DNA of 64,000 nt from Paenibacillus ihumii (GCF_001403875.1 NZ_LN884297.1:465906-529905), one strand, 5' to 3'. Shown: positions 53,904 to 62,935, numbered from the stretch's first letter. A program made the numbers and translations. Notes: generated by a model from the letters alone, not told the origin.

Positions 53904-54376
53904 CTCGTCACCTCCAGGATTGCTTTTTCAAACGTGCTTCTAATATCGCTGCAGAGCTTATCGACATCGCCGATATCCATCGCATGGATGTACAGAGTAG
54001 AGCCTTCTCTTGATACATCCAGAGTCAAGGTCCCAGGCGTCAGCGTAATCAGATTAGCCAGTATCGTGACTTCCCAATCGCTCTTAAGCTCGGTCGTATA
54101 GGCGAAGATTCCCGGACGGATGTTCAGCTTAGGCGAGAGGACCTGCCCAATGACTGTGAAGCTGGACTTGAACAGCTCCTTAATAAACAGTACAAGCAGC
54201 TTGACGATCGCCCATACCTTCTTCATATAGAAGCCCTGCGGCCAGAAGCGGCCGAACAGGCCGATCATGACCAAGCCCACGATATAGCCGACGATGAGCC
54301 CTGCGGTCGTCCAGTTATTATTCAAGAACATCCACACTAAGGCAATCAGGAAATTCAATAAAATTTGAAGCGCCAT
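53900..54376 (-). CDS. mrpE: Na+/H+ antiporter subunit MrpE
   Basis: A 158-residue subunit with two or three N-terminal helices (NFLIALVWMFLNNNWTTAGL) and a cytoplasmic domain containing VLSPKLNIRPGIFAYTTEL and LITLTPGTLTLDVS, the MrpE signature. ATG 54376 follows AAGGAG; the longer frame overlaps mrpD. Confidence 0.93.
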   Translation of the reverse strand: MALQILLNFLIALVWMFLNNNWTTAGLIVGYIVGLVMIGLFGRFWPQGFYMKKVWAIVKLLVLFIKELFKSSFTVIGQVLSPKLNIRPGIFAYTTELKSDWEVTILANLITLTPGTLTLDVSREGSTLYIHAMDIGDVDKLCSDIRSTFEKAILEVTR

Positions 54377-54381
54377 ATCAT

Positions 54382-55863
54382 CTACTCCTTCAGCACGGCA
54401 TCGATATAAATCGCTGGGTTCGTTAAGACATCCCCGGCCTGGGACGCAAGAGAGTATACCCACTCAGAGCCGATCCCGATCACAAGGATAAGGGCGAACA
54501 ATGCAGCAGCACTAGACAGCAGCCCTTTGATCCGGACTGGCTCCTGGATGGCTGCAGACTGCTCCTCGCCGCCAAAGAAAGCCCCGATAAATATCCGCAT
54601 CAGAGAATAGAGCATGATCAGGCTGGATACAAGCGCCACCCCGGTCCACCAATAATGGCCAGTGGCAAAGCCGCCCTGGACGATCAACAGCTTGCCTGTA
54701 AAGCCGCTGAGCGGCGGCACGCCGATGATCGCAAGCGCAACGATAAAGAACATCCAGCCCAGCAGCGGATAGCGTCTTATCAGCCCGCCCATTTGCCGCA
54801 AGTCGCTGGTGCCCGCGGTTTTGATGAGCATCCCCCCCAGCAGGAACAGCAGCGCTTTGGCAATCATATCATGGATCAGATAGAAGACGACGCCATCCAT
54901 AGATGTTTTGGTCGCTGCAGCGATTCCGAAGGAAATGAAGCCGATCCCAATAACAACGTTGTAGTTGATGATCCGGTGGATATCGGAATAAGCGACTGCA
55001 CCGATTCCGCCCAATATCATCGTCGCTACAGCCATCCAACCGATCAGCGAATGGGTAAGTTCCGGCTGGTGATAGAATATGAGGCTGAAGGTACGGGCAA
55101 TCGCATAAATGCCGACCTTGGTCAGCAGCGCGCCGAACAAAGCCTTTACCGCCGTCGGCGGGGCGCTGTATGAGCCCGGCAGCCAGAAGAATAGGAACAG
55201 GCCCGCTTTAAGCGCAAATACGATAAGAAATAATACGGCGATGACATTAATTACCCCGCCCTGCCCCGCCTCGGCTATGCGAAGCGATAAATGTGCCATG
55301 TTCAGTGTACCGGTAACACCATATAGATAGGCGATCGCCGCTACAAAGAAGCTGGAGGACACGATGTTGACCAGAATATATTTCAGCGTCTCCCTTAGCT
55401 GCCGCTTCGTGCCGCCAAGCACGATCAGGGCATAGGAAGAGATCAGCATCACCTCAAAGCAGACAAACAGATTGAACATATCCCCTGTCAGGAACGAGCC
55501 GTTTACGCCTACGATCAAAAATTGGAAGAACGGATGAAAATAATGCCGTTCCCTCTCTCTGCCAATGCTGCCGAACGCATAGAACAAGCAAGCCGTGCTT
55601 AGCACCGTCGTCGTTAATACAAGCAGCGCCGCCAGCATATCCGCTGTAAACACGATTCCGTAAGGCGGAGCCCAGCCCCCCATATGCAGGGTCTGAATAC
55701 CGTCCAGTCTAACCTCCCGGACGATAAGGACCGCCGCGAGGATATTCAGCACCGCCCCTGTGGCATTGATCCATCTTTGCAGCATTACCCGGCTATGGGC
55801 AAAAATAAGAGCAACTGCAGTCAGCAGAGGAATGATAAGCGGAAATACGAGTAAATTATTCAC
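54382..55863 (-). CDS. mrpD: Na+/H+ antiporter subunit MrpD
   Basis: A 493-residue subunit homologous to complex I NuoN/M with about 14 helices. The proton-channel Glu is in FVCFEVMLISSYALIVLG and a Lys in FALKAGLFLFFWLPGSYSAP; IHDMIAKALLFLLGG is also present. The GTG start overlaps the mrpC stop. Confidence 0.95.
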   Translation of the reverse strand: MNNLLVFPLIIPLLTAVALIFAHSRVMLQRWINATGAVLNILAAVLIVREVRLDGIQTLHMGGWAPPYGIVFTADMLAALLVLTTTVLSTACLFYAFGSIGRERERHYFHPFFQFLIVGVNGSFLTGDMFNLFVCFEVMLISSYALIVLGGTKRQLRETLKYILVNIVSSSFFVAAIAYLYGVTGTLNMAHLSLRIAEAGQGGVINVIAVLFLIVFALKAGLFLFFWLPGSYSAPPTAVKALFGALLTKVGIYAIARTFSLIFYHQPELTHSLIGWMAVATMILGGIGAVAYSDIHRIINYNVVIGIGFISFGIAAATKTSMDGVVFYLIHDMIAKALLFLLGGMLIKTAGTSDLRQMGGLIRRYPLLGWMFFIVALAIIGVPPLSGFTGKLLIVQGGFATGHYWWTGVALVSSLIMLYSLMRIFIGAFFGGEEQSAAIQEPVRIKGLLSSAAALFALILVIGIGSEWVYSLASQAGDVLTNPAIYIDAVLKE

Positions 55864-56194
55864 CTTCGTCCCCCCTTAGCTGCTCCATATCATCCGTCTT
55901 CAATTTTTGATACGCCTTGTAGGCGAGTACAAAGAAGAAAGATGTGACTCCGAAGCTAATTACAATCGATGTTAATATGAGAGCCGCTGGAACCGGATCC
56001 GTATAGGCGGAGGCGTGCTCGCCAAGCAGCGGAGGCGCTCCCTTCTTCAGACGGGCCATCGTTAGCAGCAGCAAATGCACCGCATGCGTAAGCAGGGACG
56101 TCCCGAGTATGATGCGGAGCAAGCTCCTGGTAAGGATCAGATACACTCCGACCATGAACAGGATGCCGACGGCTATAGACATCATTAATTCCAT
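55856..56194 (-). CDS. mrpC: Na+/H+ antiporter subunit MrpC
   Basis: A 112-residue NuoK-like subunit with three helices (SIAVGILFMVGVYLILTRSL, ...) and DPVPAALILTSIVISFGVTS. Its start lies 2 bp after the mrpA stop and it overlaps mrpD by 8 bp. Confidence 0.94.
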   Translation of the reverse strand: MELMMSIAVGILFMVGVYLILTRSLLRIILGTSLLTHAVHLLLLTMARLKKGAPPLLGEHASAYTDPVPAALILTSIVISFGVTSFFFVLAYKAYQKLKTDDMEQLRGDEGE

Positions 56195-56196
56195 GA

Positions 56197-59088
56197 TTAC
56201 CGATCCCTCCCGATCTCAAGAATAATCGTCATCGTGACCCCTACGACGGTCAAATACACGCCGAGGTCGAAAATGACCGCCGTAGCCAGCTCGACCTCCC
56301 CAAGGATCGGCAAATACTCATGCCCGAACGCATGGCTCAGGAACGGTACGCCGAACCACAGCGAGCCAAGCCCCGTCAGAAAAGCGATGAGCAGGCCCGA
56401 GGCCATGACCTTCCGGAAATTAAGCGGAACGATGCTGCGCATAACATCAAGCCCGAAGGCTATCGCCAGCAGCACGAGCGCTGCCGAAGTCATCAGCCCG
56501 CCGATGAATCCGCCTCCCGGGTTATTGTGGCCGGCAAAGAACAGATACCAGGAGAACGTCAGGATAATAAACATGGCAACCCTTGAGGTCATCCGCAGAA
56601 TGACATCGTTGCTTCTTACCGATACAAGCCGGCCCCCCGATTGCTTGTTAAAGCCTGCGCCGGGAGGGAGCTGCTCCTGCTTCTCGTTCAAACTTAGGCG
56701 AATCATGGCATAGATGCCAAGCGACGCGATGCCGAGCACTACAATTTCCAGCATCGTATCGAAGCCGCGGAAGTCTACGAGGATGACATTGACGACATTT
56801 TTCCCGCCAGCCAGTGTGTAGCTTGCCTCTAGAAAGAACTTCGATATTGACTCGAAGGGGTGGCTGTTCCCGGCGCTTAATGCACTGAGTGCAATCAGGG
56901 TAACCATAAGCCCTACTCCCAGTGAAATCAGGAAATTCGTAAGCTTGAATTTAAGGACGGTCAGCTCTTTCTTAAGCTTCGGCAAATGATAGAAGCACAG
57001 AAGGAATAGCGTGACCGATACCGTCTCCACGATGAGCTGGGTAAGCGCCAGATCCGGCGCCCGGAATATGACGAAGAATAAGGACACCATGTAGCCGACG
57101 GCCCCCGTCAAAATAATCGCCAGCAGACGCGAATTGGCAAAGGGCACCGCGATCGCGGCTATAATGAGGGCAAGCAAAATAGCTGCCTCATATACCGTGA
57201 CCGGAGCGTAGCTGCTGCTATCCAGGCTGAAGCCGTCAAATGCAAGCATTATGGCTCCAAGTACAACTACCAGGAATGTGAAAATATAAATCAAGTAATG
57301 CCGTACAGAGCCGGTCATATATTTATCCGTTAGCCACTTTGACGACCGCTCCAGCGTGCGCAAGCCTGAATCATACACGCCGTTCAAGGAGAAGCGGGCT
57401 GATCCGGTACTGTTCAATGCCTTGACCTTAGGCTGCAGGACAAAGACCAGAATTCCCGCGCCGATAACGCCCAGTGTCATGAATACCTCCGGCGTCCAGC
57501 CATGCCAGAACTCTATGGATACGAGGAATTTCTCTCCCGGGCCGAGCAGGCCCGGCAGGACCGCGGCCATCGCAGGCTCGATAAGCGAGTAAGACAACAG
57601 CCCGGGGAACAGGCCGAACACCAGCGCAAGCGCGGCCATGATCACCGGCGGTATAAGCATGCCGACCGGAGCCTCATGCGGCTGCAGCTTCAGCTGCTCC
57701 GGCTTGAATTTGCCGGCAAATGTTCTGACCAGCAGTACCATGCTGTAAGCAAAGGTAAAGACGCTGGCGGCCCAAGCGATCACTGGAAACAGGCTGCTCC
57801 AGGTATCCATGCTCCATATGCCCATTTCCCGCGCATTCAGAACTGCCGTAAAGAACATTTCTTTACTGAGAAAGCCCCCGAACGGCGGTATGCCCGCCAT
57901 CGATAACGCCCCGATGGCGGCGACCGTGAACGTTACGGGCATGATAGACATTAATCCGCCCAGCTTGCGAATATCTCTCGTCCCCGTCTCATGATCCACG
58001 ATCCCGACAACCATGAACAACGCTCCCTTAAATACCGCGTGATTCATCAAATGGAATATGGCGGCCATAGTTGCCTTGGAATAGAACAAGGACTGCTGGA
58101 CGTCCGTATAATACCCCGAGGCCGAGCCGAGCCCCAGCAAGGCCATGATCAATCCCAGCTGGCTGATCGTGGAGAAGGCCAGCATCGCCTTCAGATCCGT
58201 TTGCTTGATCGCCTTGAACGAACCAAAGATCAGCGTAATAAGCCCTACGCCTGACACGAGCCAGAACCAGGCCGCTTGCCCTGAGAACACCGGCGTAAAT
58301 CTCGCTACGAGATATAACCCGGCTTTGACCATTGTTGCCGAGTGCAAATAGGCACTCACCGGCGTCGGTGCCTCCATCGCATCCGGCAGCCAAATATGAA
58401 ACGGAAACTGAGCGGATTTTGTAAAGGCCCCCAGGAGCACGAGGAGCAGCGCAGGAAGCATCAGAGGGTGCCCCGCGATGATCCCTGTATTTTGAAGGAT
58501 CTCCCTTACCGAGAACGTACCGGTCATGAGATAGACCAGTACAAAGCCCGCCAGCATCGCCAGACCGCCGAACACGGTAATGAGCATGGATTTGAAAGCC
58601 CCGTATCTGGAACGCTCCCGGTGATGCCAGAAAGCGATCAACAGAAAGGAAGAAATGCTCGTCAGCTCCCAGAAGCCGTAAAGCACGATCAGATTATCAG
58701 ACAGGACCACTCCCAGCATAGCCCCCATAAACAGAAGCAAATACACATAGAAGCGATGAACGGCCTCTTTTTCCTTATCCATATAAAAAATGGAATAGAG
58801 CACGACCAGCGTACCGATCCCCGAAATCAGCAAAGTGAACAGCAATGACAGCCCGTCCAGCTGAACGCTGAACTCGATGCCAAGCGAGGTAATCCAGGGG
58901 AGTGCGGCTACGATATCGTTACCCGATTGAACAATGGGGATTTGCTTCAGGAAGTAAACAAAGAGTACGGCAGGCGCTAACATAACGGCCCATCCCGGGT
59001 GCGGCTTTCCCGGCAGTCTCTTCAGCAGAGGCATTCCTGCAGCCAGAATAAATGGTAAAATGATTGCTGCGTGCAAAATAGACAACAT
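56197..59088 (-). CDS. mrpA: Na+/H+ antiporter subunit MrpA fused to MrpB
   Basis: A 963-residue protein. Residues 1 to about 800 are MrpA: a NuoL-like core with LYGFWELTSISSFLLIAFWH and FPFHIWLPDAMEAPTPVSAY, followed by an MbhD/MbhE-like region (IIFRAPDLALTQLIVETVSV). From about residue 825 an MrpB domain follows (SNDVILRMTSRVAMFIILTF, then GHNNPGGGFIGGLMTSAAL). So no separate mrpB exists, and the operon is A+B-C-D-E-F-G. It supports Na+ or Li+ export and alkaline pH tolerance. The start follows AAGGAGGAAGC. Confidence 0.93.
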   Translation of the reverse strand: MLSILHAAIILPFILAAGMPLLKRLPGKPHPGWAVMLAPAVLFVYFLKQIPIVQSGNDIVAALPWITSLGIEFSVQLDGLSLLFTLLISGIGTLVVLYSIFYMDKEKEAVHRFYVYLLLFMGAMLGVVLSDNLIVLYGFWELTSISSFLLIAFWHHRERSRYGAFKSMLITVFGGLAMLAGFVLVYLMTGTFSVREILQNTGIIAGHPLMLPALLLVLLGAFTKSAQFPFHIWLPDAMEAPTPVSAYLHSATMVKAGLYLVARFTPVFSGQAAWFWLVSGVGLITLIFGSFKAIKQTDLKAMLAFSTISQLGLIMALLGLGSASGYYTDVQQSLFYSKATMAAIFHLMNHAVFKGALFMVVGIVDHETGTRDIRKLGGLMSIMPVTFTVAAIGALSMAGIPPFGGFLSKEMFFTAVLNAREMGIWSMDTWSSLFPVIAWAASVFTFAYSMVLLVRTFAGKFKPEQLKLQPHEAPVGMLIPPVIMAALALVFGLFPGLLSYSLIEPAMAAVLPGLLGPGEKFLVSIEFWHGWTPEVFMTLGVIGAGILVFVLQPKVKALNSTGSARFSLNGVYDSGLRTLERSSKWLTDKYMTGSVRHYLIYIFTFLVVVLGAIMLAFDGFSLDSSSYAPVTVYEAAILLALIIAAIAVPFANSRLLAIILTGAVGYMVSLFFVIFRAPDLALTQLIVETVSVTLFLLCFYHLPKLKKELTVLKFKLTNFLISLGVGLMVTLIALSALSAGNSHPFESISKFFLEASYTLAGGKNVVNVILVDFRGFDTMLEIVVLGIASLGIYAMIRLSLNEKQEQLPPGAGFNKQSGGRLVSVRSNDVILRMTSRVAMFIILTFSWYLFFAGHNNPGGGFIGGLMTSAALVLLAIAFGLDVMRSIVPLNFRKVMASGLLIAFLTGLGSLWFGVPFLSHAFGHEYLPILGEVELATAVIFDLGVYLTVVGVTMTIILEIGRDR

Positions 59089-59174
59089 GCTTCCTCCTTA
59101 CTCGTGCTATATAACCTGTGTCTCACCAGCTTTGCCATATTTAAATCAGAACATAAATACGGTATAGCTGAAAA

Positions 59175-59210
59175 AACACAAAAAGAGCCCGCTGTTGGCA
59201 GGCTCCTCCG
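59175..59210 (-). terminator. intrinsic terminator in the mrp leader
   Basis: On the minus strand GAGCCTGC, CAACA, GCGGGCTC then TTTTTGTGTTTTTT, about 90 bp before the mrpA start. No minus-strand gene lies upstream for more than 1.5 kb, so it appears to be a leader attenuator. Confidence 0.7.
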
Positions 59211-59358
59211 ATAAACAAATATGTGGTTAAAGCTGTACGTGCAATTGAAGCACATCCAAAAGTATATCGTTTTTTTGAAGGGTTGTAAACTAGATTCTCA
59301 CCGTATATATATAACTCATTAAGGAAATCACTTTCTATAATAAAGGAGAGTGATTTTC

Positions 59359-59580
59359 ATGCCCGTCCGCCAAGTCCTCGTCTGCTCGCTCATATTTCTG
59401 TTTATTACATTCGGCGCTGCGCTGCTTGCACGATGGCTGCCTGCGGTCACGCCCCCTGCCCCGGAACAAACGCTTTTGCACCTCCAGCAATTGAATGGCG
59501 GTCTAAGGAATCCTGCCTCATTTCAGCCTCGGGAATATATACGAATCGTGCCGTTTAACCCGTTTGAATCGAGTCCATAA
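59359..59580 (+). CDS. small membrane-anchored hypothetical protein (73 aa)
   Basis: One N-terminal helix (VLVCSLIFLFITFGAALLA) and a Pro-rich external tail (AVTPPAPEQTLLHLQQLNGG...FNPFESSP). No cysteine at a lipobox position. ATG 59359 follows AAAGGAGAG. I do not recognise the family. Divergent from the mrp operon, 100 bp upstream of another unknown membrane peptide. Confidence 0.6.
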   Translation: MPVRQVLVCSLIFLFITFGAALLARWLPAVTPPAPEQTLLHLQQLNGGLRNPASFQPREYIRIVPFNPFESSP

Positions 59581-59679
59581 AAATGGATGGATAATTTATC
59601 ATCATTCTTTTTGAGATACTTAGGATTGTGTGCTATCCTTAAGGTTAGTAGCTATTTTTTGAGAGGGGGGATAGGCATC

Positions 59680-60033
59680 ATGATACATACCCGGCGAGCG
59701 CTGGTATGGTTCACTGCCGCTGTCTTTACGCTATTCATGATTTTCTCCATTCCTCATCCAGCTCTAAATCCAGGGCATGCCGCCAGTTTGGAACAGTCCG
59801 CGCTTGAAGCTGCAGATACGCTCCGCAGACCGGAGAACCACGCAGCCCTTCACTCGTCTGCACCTGCCAAGACTGGCGATACACATGTCCCGTTTTATCG
59901 GTTAGCCGTCCCGGCTGCAGCCATGAGTTTGCTTCTTGCTTCAGCAGGGGCTTATTTCCGTCCATTCTTCTATCAACTGATGAAGCGATTCCTTCTGTTA
60001 CCCATCAAGTTTACTAGCATTTATGCAGCTTGA
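59680..60033 (+). CDS. hypothetical two-helix membrane protein (117 aa)
   Basis: Two hydrophobic segments (ALVWFTAAVFTLFMIFSI at the N-terminus; AVPAAAMSLLLASAGAYFRPF near residue 85) flank a hydrophilic, probably extracytoplasmic, Ala/His/Ser-rich loop. ATG 59680 follows a G-rich site (GAGGGGGGATAGGCATC); the frame reaches back to 59587 without a site. No recognised family or function. Confidence 0.6.
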   Translation: MIHTRRALVWFTAAVFTLFMIFSIPHPALNPGHAASLEQSALEAADTLRRPENHAALHSSAPAKTGDTHVPFYRLAVPAAAMSLLLASAGAYFRPFFYQLMKRFLLLPIKFTSIYAA

Positions 60034-60150
60034 TTACATGTAAATAACAGTAACTAAGAATATCGCCCATGTTCGAGAACAGAAGATCGGCGGTTATATT
60101 TAACACATCTTATACAAATAACATTTCTTAATATTGGAGGTCGGAAGCTA

Positions 60151-60645
60151 ATGAATCTTAAAGAAACCGAATTGCCAGGCATCGGCAAGAAATTTGATAT
60201 CGAAACTCGCAGCGGCGAGAAATTGGCCATTACTATTCATGATGATGGTCGCCGTGAAGTCCATCACTACAGTGCGGACAACCCGGACAACAGCATTTCG
60301 AAAATATCCCTGACTGATGAGGAAGCACGGTATGTTTCCGCCATCATCGGCGGTGTCACTTACAAGCCGACCCCGCTTGAGAATATCGAGGTCGCCCTGG
60401 GTGATCTTATCATCGAATGGTACAAACTCGAGCCACACTACAAAGCGATTGGCAAGACGATCGGCGAGCTCCGCGTACGCCAGCGCTCCAGCGCCACGAT
60501 CATTGCCGTCGTGGAGAGCAATCACTCCAAGCATATCAATCCTGGGCCCGACCTGCTTCTAACAGCAGGCGCCTTGGTCGTCGTAATCGGCGAGCGTCTG
60601 CACCAGCAGCAGATTCGCCAAATTTTGTTAAACGGAAGTGCTTAG
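60151..60645 (+). CDS. KhtT-like regulatory subunit of a K+/H+ antiporter
   Basis: A 164-residue protein with an N-terminal domain (LPGIGKKFDIETRSGEKLAI) and a C-terminal TrkA-C domain (AIGKTIGELRVRQRSSATII, then LLLTAGALVVVIGERL), the KhtT/YhaT layout. KhtT binds c-di-AMP and gates KhtU in Bacillus. Here no KhtU antiporter follows; a terminator comes at once. Confidence 0.85.
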   Translation: MNLKETELPGIGKKFDIETRSGEKLAITIHDDGRREVHHYSADNPDNSISKISLTDEEARYVSAIIGGVTYKPTPLENIEVALGDLIIEWYKLEPHYKAIGKTIGELRVRQRSSATIIAVVESNHSKHINPGPDLLLTAGALVVVIGERLHQQQIRQILLNGSA

Positions 60646-60668
60646 CTAGGGCACTCCGGCACGATGCT

Positions 60669-60706
60669 AGCCCGTCAGCTGCGAAGAATGCAGCCGGCGG
60701 GCTTTT
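60669..60706 (+). terminator. intrinsic terminator of khtT
   Basis: AGCCCGTCAGCTGC, loop GAAGAAT, GCAGCCGGCGGGCT followed by TTTTAAA. Confidence 0.82.
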
Positions 60707-60902
60707 TAAAATTATAATGACGCGAGGCGATCCTTTTGACGAATCCTATGCATCCCTATGACGCTTCCTTGAGACGCTCCTTGGGACGCTCCTAGCGATC
60801 TGTTAGATTCTCCTTGAGAGATAATCCTACAGATCCTATGATGTCGCTATGATGCCCAAATGATGCTCCCTGAGATAATCCTAACAATCCCTTAGATGCA
60901 AA

Positions 60903-60935
60903 AAGCACCTTAGTTCCGAATGAACTAAAGTGCTT
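60903..60935 (-). terminator. intrinsic terminator of the aldo/keto reductase gene
   Basis: On the minus strand AAGCACTTTAGTTC, loop, GAACTAAGGTGCTT then TTTGC. Confidence 0.82.
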
Positions 60936-60975
60936 GTATATGGTAATCCGCATAACGAGTCAATCGCACATACGA

Positions 60976-61803
60976 TCAAAAGTCGAAATTATCCGGATCA
61001 GGGCCGACACGCAGATTTTGATTCAAGCCATTAATTTGCTCGATTTCATCGGCGGTCAGCTCAAAATCAAACACATCGGCATTCTCTATGATCCGCTGCT
61101 CTTTAGACGATTTCGGAATCGTTACAATTTCATTCTGCAGATCCCAGCGAATAATAACCTGCGCTGTCGATTTGCCGTATTTCGCCCCGATAGCCTTCAA
61201 CACCTCATTATCCAGCAGCTTGCCTTGGGCTAATGGCGACCACGCTTCGATTTGGATCCCCTGCGACTTGCAGTATTCCCGCAGCTCGACTTGACTGAGC
61301 AATGGGTGCAACTCTACCTGATTGACGACCGGTCTGATCTCGGCGTCGGCCAGCAGATCCTCTAGATGATGAATCTGGAAATTAGAGACGCCGATGGAAC
61401 GGACGCGGCCATCCTTATGCAGCTTCTCTAGAGCTTTCCACGTCTCTTTATATTTCCCTTTAACCGGCCAGTGAATCAAATAAAGATCCAGATAATCCAA
61501 GCCTAGTTTATTCATGCTCGAGTCGAAGGCCTTCAGCGTGCTCTCATAGCCCTGATCAGAATTCCAGACCTTCGTAGTAATAAAAAGTTGTTCCCGGGGA
61601 ATGCCGGAGGCTTTGATTGCTTGGCCTACCCCATCTTCGTTCTGGTAGACCGCCGCAGTGTCAATGCTTCTATAACCGTTGCGGATAGCAGCTTTAGTGG
61701 AATCGATAACCTCTTGGCCTTCGCTCATCTTAAATACGCCGAGGCCCAGCCATGGCATTTGCTCCCCGTTCGATAAGGTAACCGTAGATTGTAAATTCTT
61801 CAT
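60976..61803 (-). CDS. aldo/keto reductase
   Basis: A 275-residue (beta/alpha)8 NADPH-dependent reductase with the catalytic Asp-Tyr-Lys-His set: YRSIDTAAVYQNEDGVGQAI (Asp, Tyr), FITTKVW (Lys) and YLIHWPVKGKYKETW (His). The NADPH loop reads TIPKSSKEQRI. It is close to YtbE/YvgN and 2,5-diketogluconate reductases, so it likely detoxifies small aldehydes. AAGGAGG precedes the start. Confidence 0.95.
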   Translation of the reverse strand: MKNLQSTVTLSNGEQMPWLGLGVFKMSEGQEVIDSTKAAIRNGYRSIDTAAVYQNEDGVGQAIKASGIPREQLFITTKVWNSDQGYESTLKAFDSSMNKLGLDYLDLYLIHWPVKGKYKETWKALEKLHKDGRVRSIGVSNFQIHHLEDLLADAEIRPVVNQVELHPLLSQVELREYCKSQGIQIEAWSPLAQGKLLDNEVLKAIGAKYGKSTAQVIIRWDLQNEIVTIPKSSKEQRIIENADVFDFELTADEIEQINGLNQNLRVGPDPDNFDF

Positions 61804-61970
61804 CTCGTATTACGCCTCCTTCAGTTCTGCGTGGGATTGCTGATCATCAGCATCCCTACTCAAAATATACCTTACGATCATTAAAGTCAAATTCAGTTGC
61901 CATGGATCCTCTCTAAATTCAGGACTGTTCTATGACAGTCGAAGCTTCTAAAGACTACAGAAAAAAGGTA

Positions 61971-62009
61971 TATCAAATTGCTTTTGTAAGCAATTTGATA
62001 TACCTTTTT
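61971..62009 (-). terminator. intrinsic terminator of the rRNA/tRNA operon
   Basis: On the minus strand AAAAAGGTATATCAAATTGC and its perfect complement (loop of 8 bases, ending in TTTTTTCTG) follow the last tRNA gene directly. Confidence 0.9.
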
Positions 62010-62015
62010 ATCGAA

Positions 62016-62097
62016 TACCGATGGCCGGACTCGAACCGGCAAGCCTCTCGGCACCGCATTTTGAGTGCGGCGTGTCTGCCAATTCCACCACATCGGC
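62016..62097 (-). tRNA. tRNA-Leu (anticodon CAA)
   Basis: The anticodon loop CTCAAAA lies between CCGCA and TGCGG. It has a long variable arm. No encoded CCA. Last gene of the cluster. Confidence 0.95.
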
Positions 62098-62121
62098 ATA
62101 ATATAACAGTCTCATAACAAG

Positions 62122-62207
62122 TGCGGAAGACCAGACTTGAACTGGTACGGTAGTAACCTACCGCAGGATTTTAAGTCCTGTGCGTCTGCCGATTCCGCCA
62201 CTCCCGC
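62122..62207 (-). tRNA. tRNA-Leu (anticodon TAA)
   Basis: Anticodon loop CTTAAAA within CAGGA/TCCTG. Acceptor GCGGGAG/CTTCCGC, discriminator A. No encoded CCA. Confidence 0.95.
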
Positions 62208-62221
62208 AAAGAAAAGAATGG

Positions 62222-62292
62222 AGGCGCCACCCAGACTCGAACTGGGGATAAAGCTTTTGCAGAGCTGTGCCTTACCACTTGGCTATGGCGCC
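62222..62292 (-). tRNA. tRNA-Cys (anticodon GCA)
   Basis: Acceptor GGCGCCA/TGGCGCC, anticodon loop CTGCAAA. Discriminator T. Confidence 0.95.
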
Positions 62293-62306
62293 ATATACAA
62301 AAATGG

Positions 62307-62378
62307 AGCGGACGACGGGAATCGAACCCGCGACCCTCGCCTTGGCAAGGCGATGCTCTACCGCTGAGCCACGTCCGC
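62307..62378 (-). tRNA. tRNA-Gly (anticodon GCC)
   Basis: Acceptor GCGGACG/(C)GTCCGC, anticodon loop TTGCCAA. Discriminator T. Confidence 0.95.
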
Positions 62379-62387
62379 AATAAATGG

Positions 62388-62460
62388 CTGGGGATATAGG
62401 ATTCGAACCTATGGAATGACGGAGTCAAAGTCCGTTGCCTTACCGCTTGGCTAATCCCCA
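62388..62460 (-). tRNA. tRNA-Gln (anticodon TTG)
   Basis: Acceptor TGGGGAT/ATCCCCA, anticodon loop CTTTGAC within ACGGA/TCCGT. Confidence 0.95.
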
Positions 62461-62485
62461 ATATGTGATTTTTAAGATAAAAATG

Positions 62486-62560
62486 GGGCGATCGATGGGA
62501 CTTGAACCCACGAATGCCGGAGCCACAATCCGGTGCGTTAACCCCTTCGCCACGACCGCC
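62486..62560 (-). tRNA. tRNA-His (anticodon GTG)
   Basis: Acceptor GGCGGTC/GATCGCC, anticodon loop TTGTGGC within CCGGA/TCCGG. Discriminator C, as expected for tRNA-His. Confidence 0.95.
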
Positions 62561-62588
62561 ATAATAAAATATACTGTTGTAAATCTGG

Positions 62589-62659
62589 CAGGGGCAGCAG
62601 GAATTGAACCCACACTAACGGTTTTGGAGACCGCTGTTCTACCTTTAAACTATGCCCCT
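62589..62659 (-). tRNA. tRNA-Trp (anticodon CCA)
   Basis: Acceptor AGGGGCA/TGCCCCT, anticodon loop CTCCAAA. It is the effector sensed by the trpS T-box leader at 4.4-4.7 kb. Confidence 0.95.
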
Positions 62660-62674
62660 ACATGGTAAAACTGG

Positions 62675-62757
62675 TGGAGGCTGATGGATTCGAACCACCG
62701 AACTCGTACGAGAACAGATTTACAGTCTGCTGCGTTTGGCCACTTCGCTAAGCCTCC
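62675..62757 (-). tRNA. tRNA-Tyr (anticodon GTA)
   Basis: Acceptor GGAGGCT/AGCCTCC, anticodon loop CTGTAAA, long variable arm. Confidence 0.95.
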
Positions 62758-62760
62758 ATG

Positions 62761-62836
<76 letters not shown>

Positions 62837-62859
62837 ATTTTCAATTATCAAGTGAATCA

Positions 62860-62935
<76 letters not shown>

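Larger units (their letters stand above)
60646..60975. other. gene-free interval with two terminators and degenerate repeats
   Basis: Between the khtT terminator and the minus-strand terminator of the aldo/keto reductase lies a stretch (60712-60898) with repeated words such as GACGCT(C/T)CCTT, GATAATCCTA and CCTATGATG. No open frame of interest. Confidence 0.5.
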
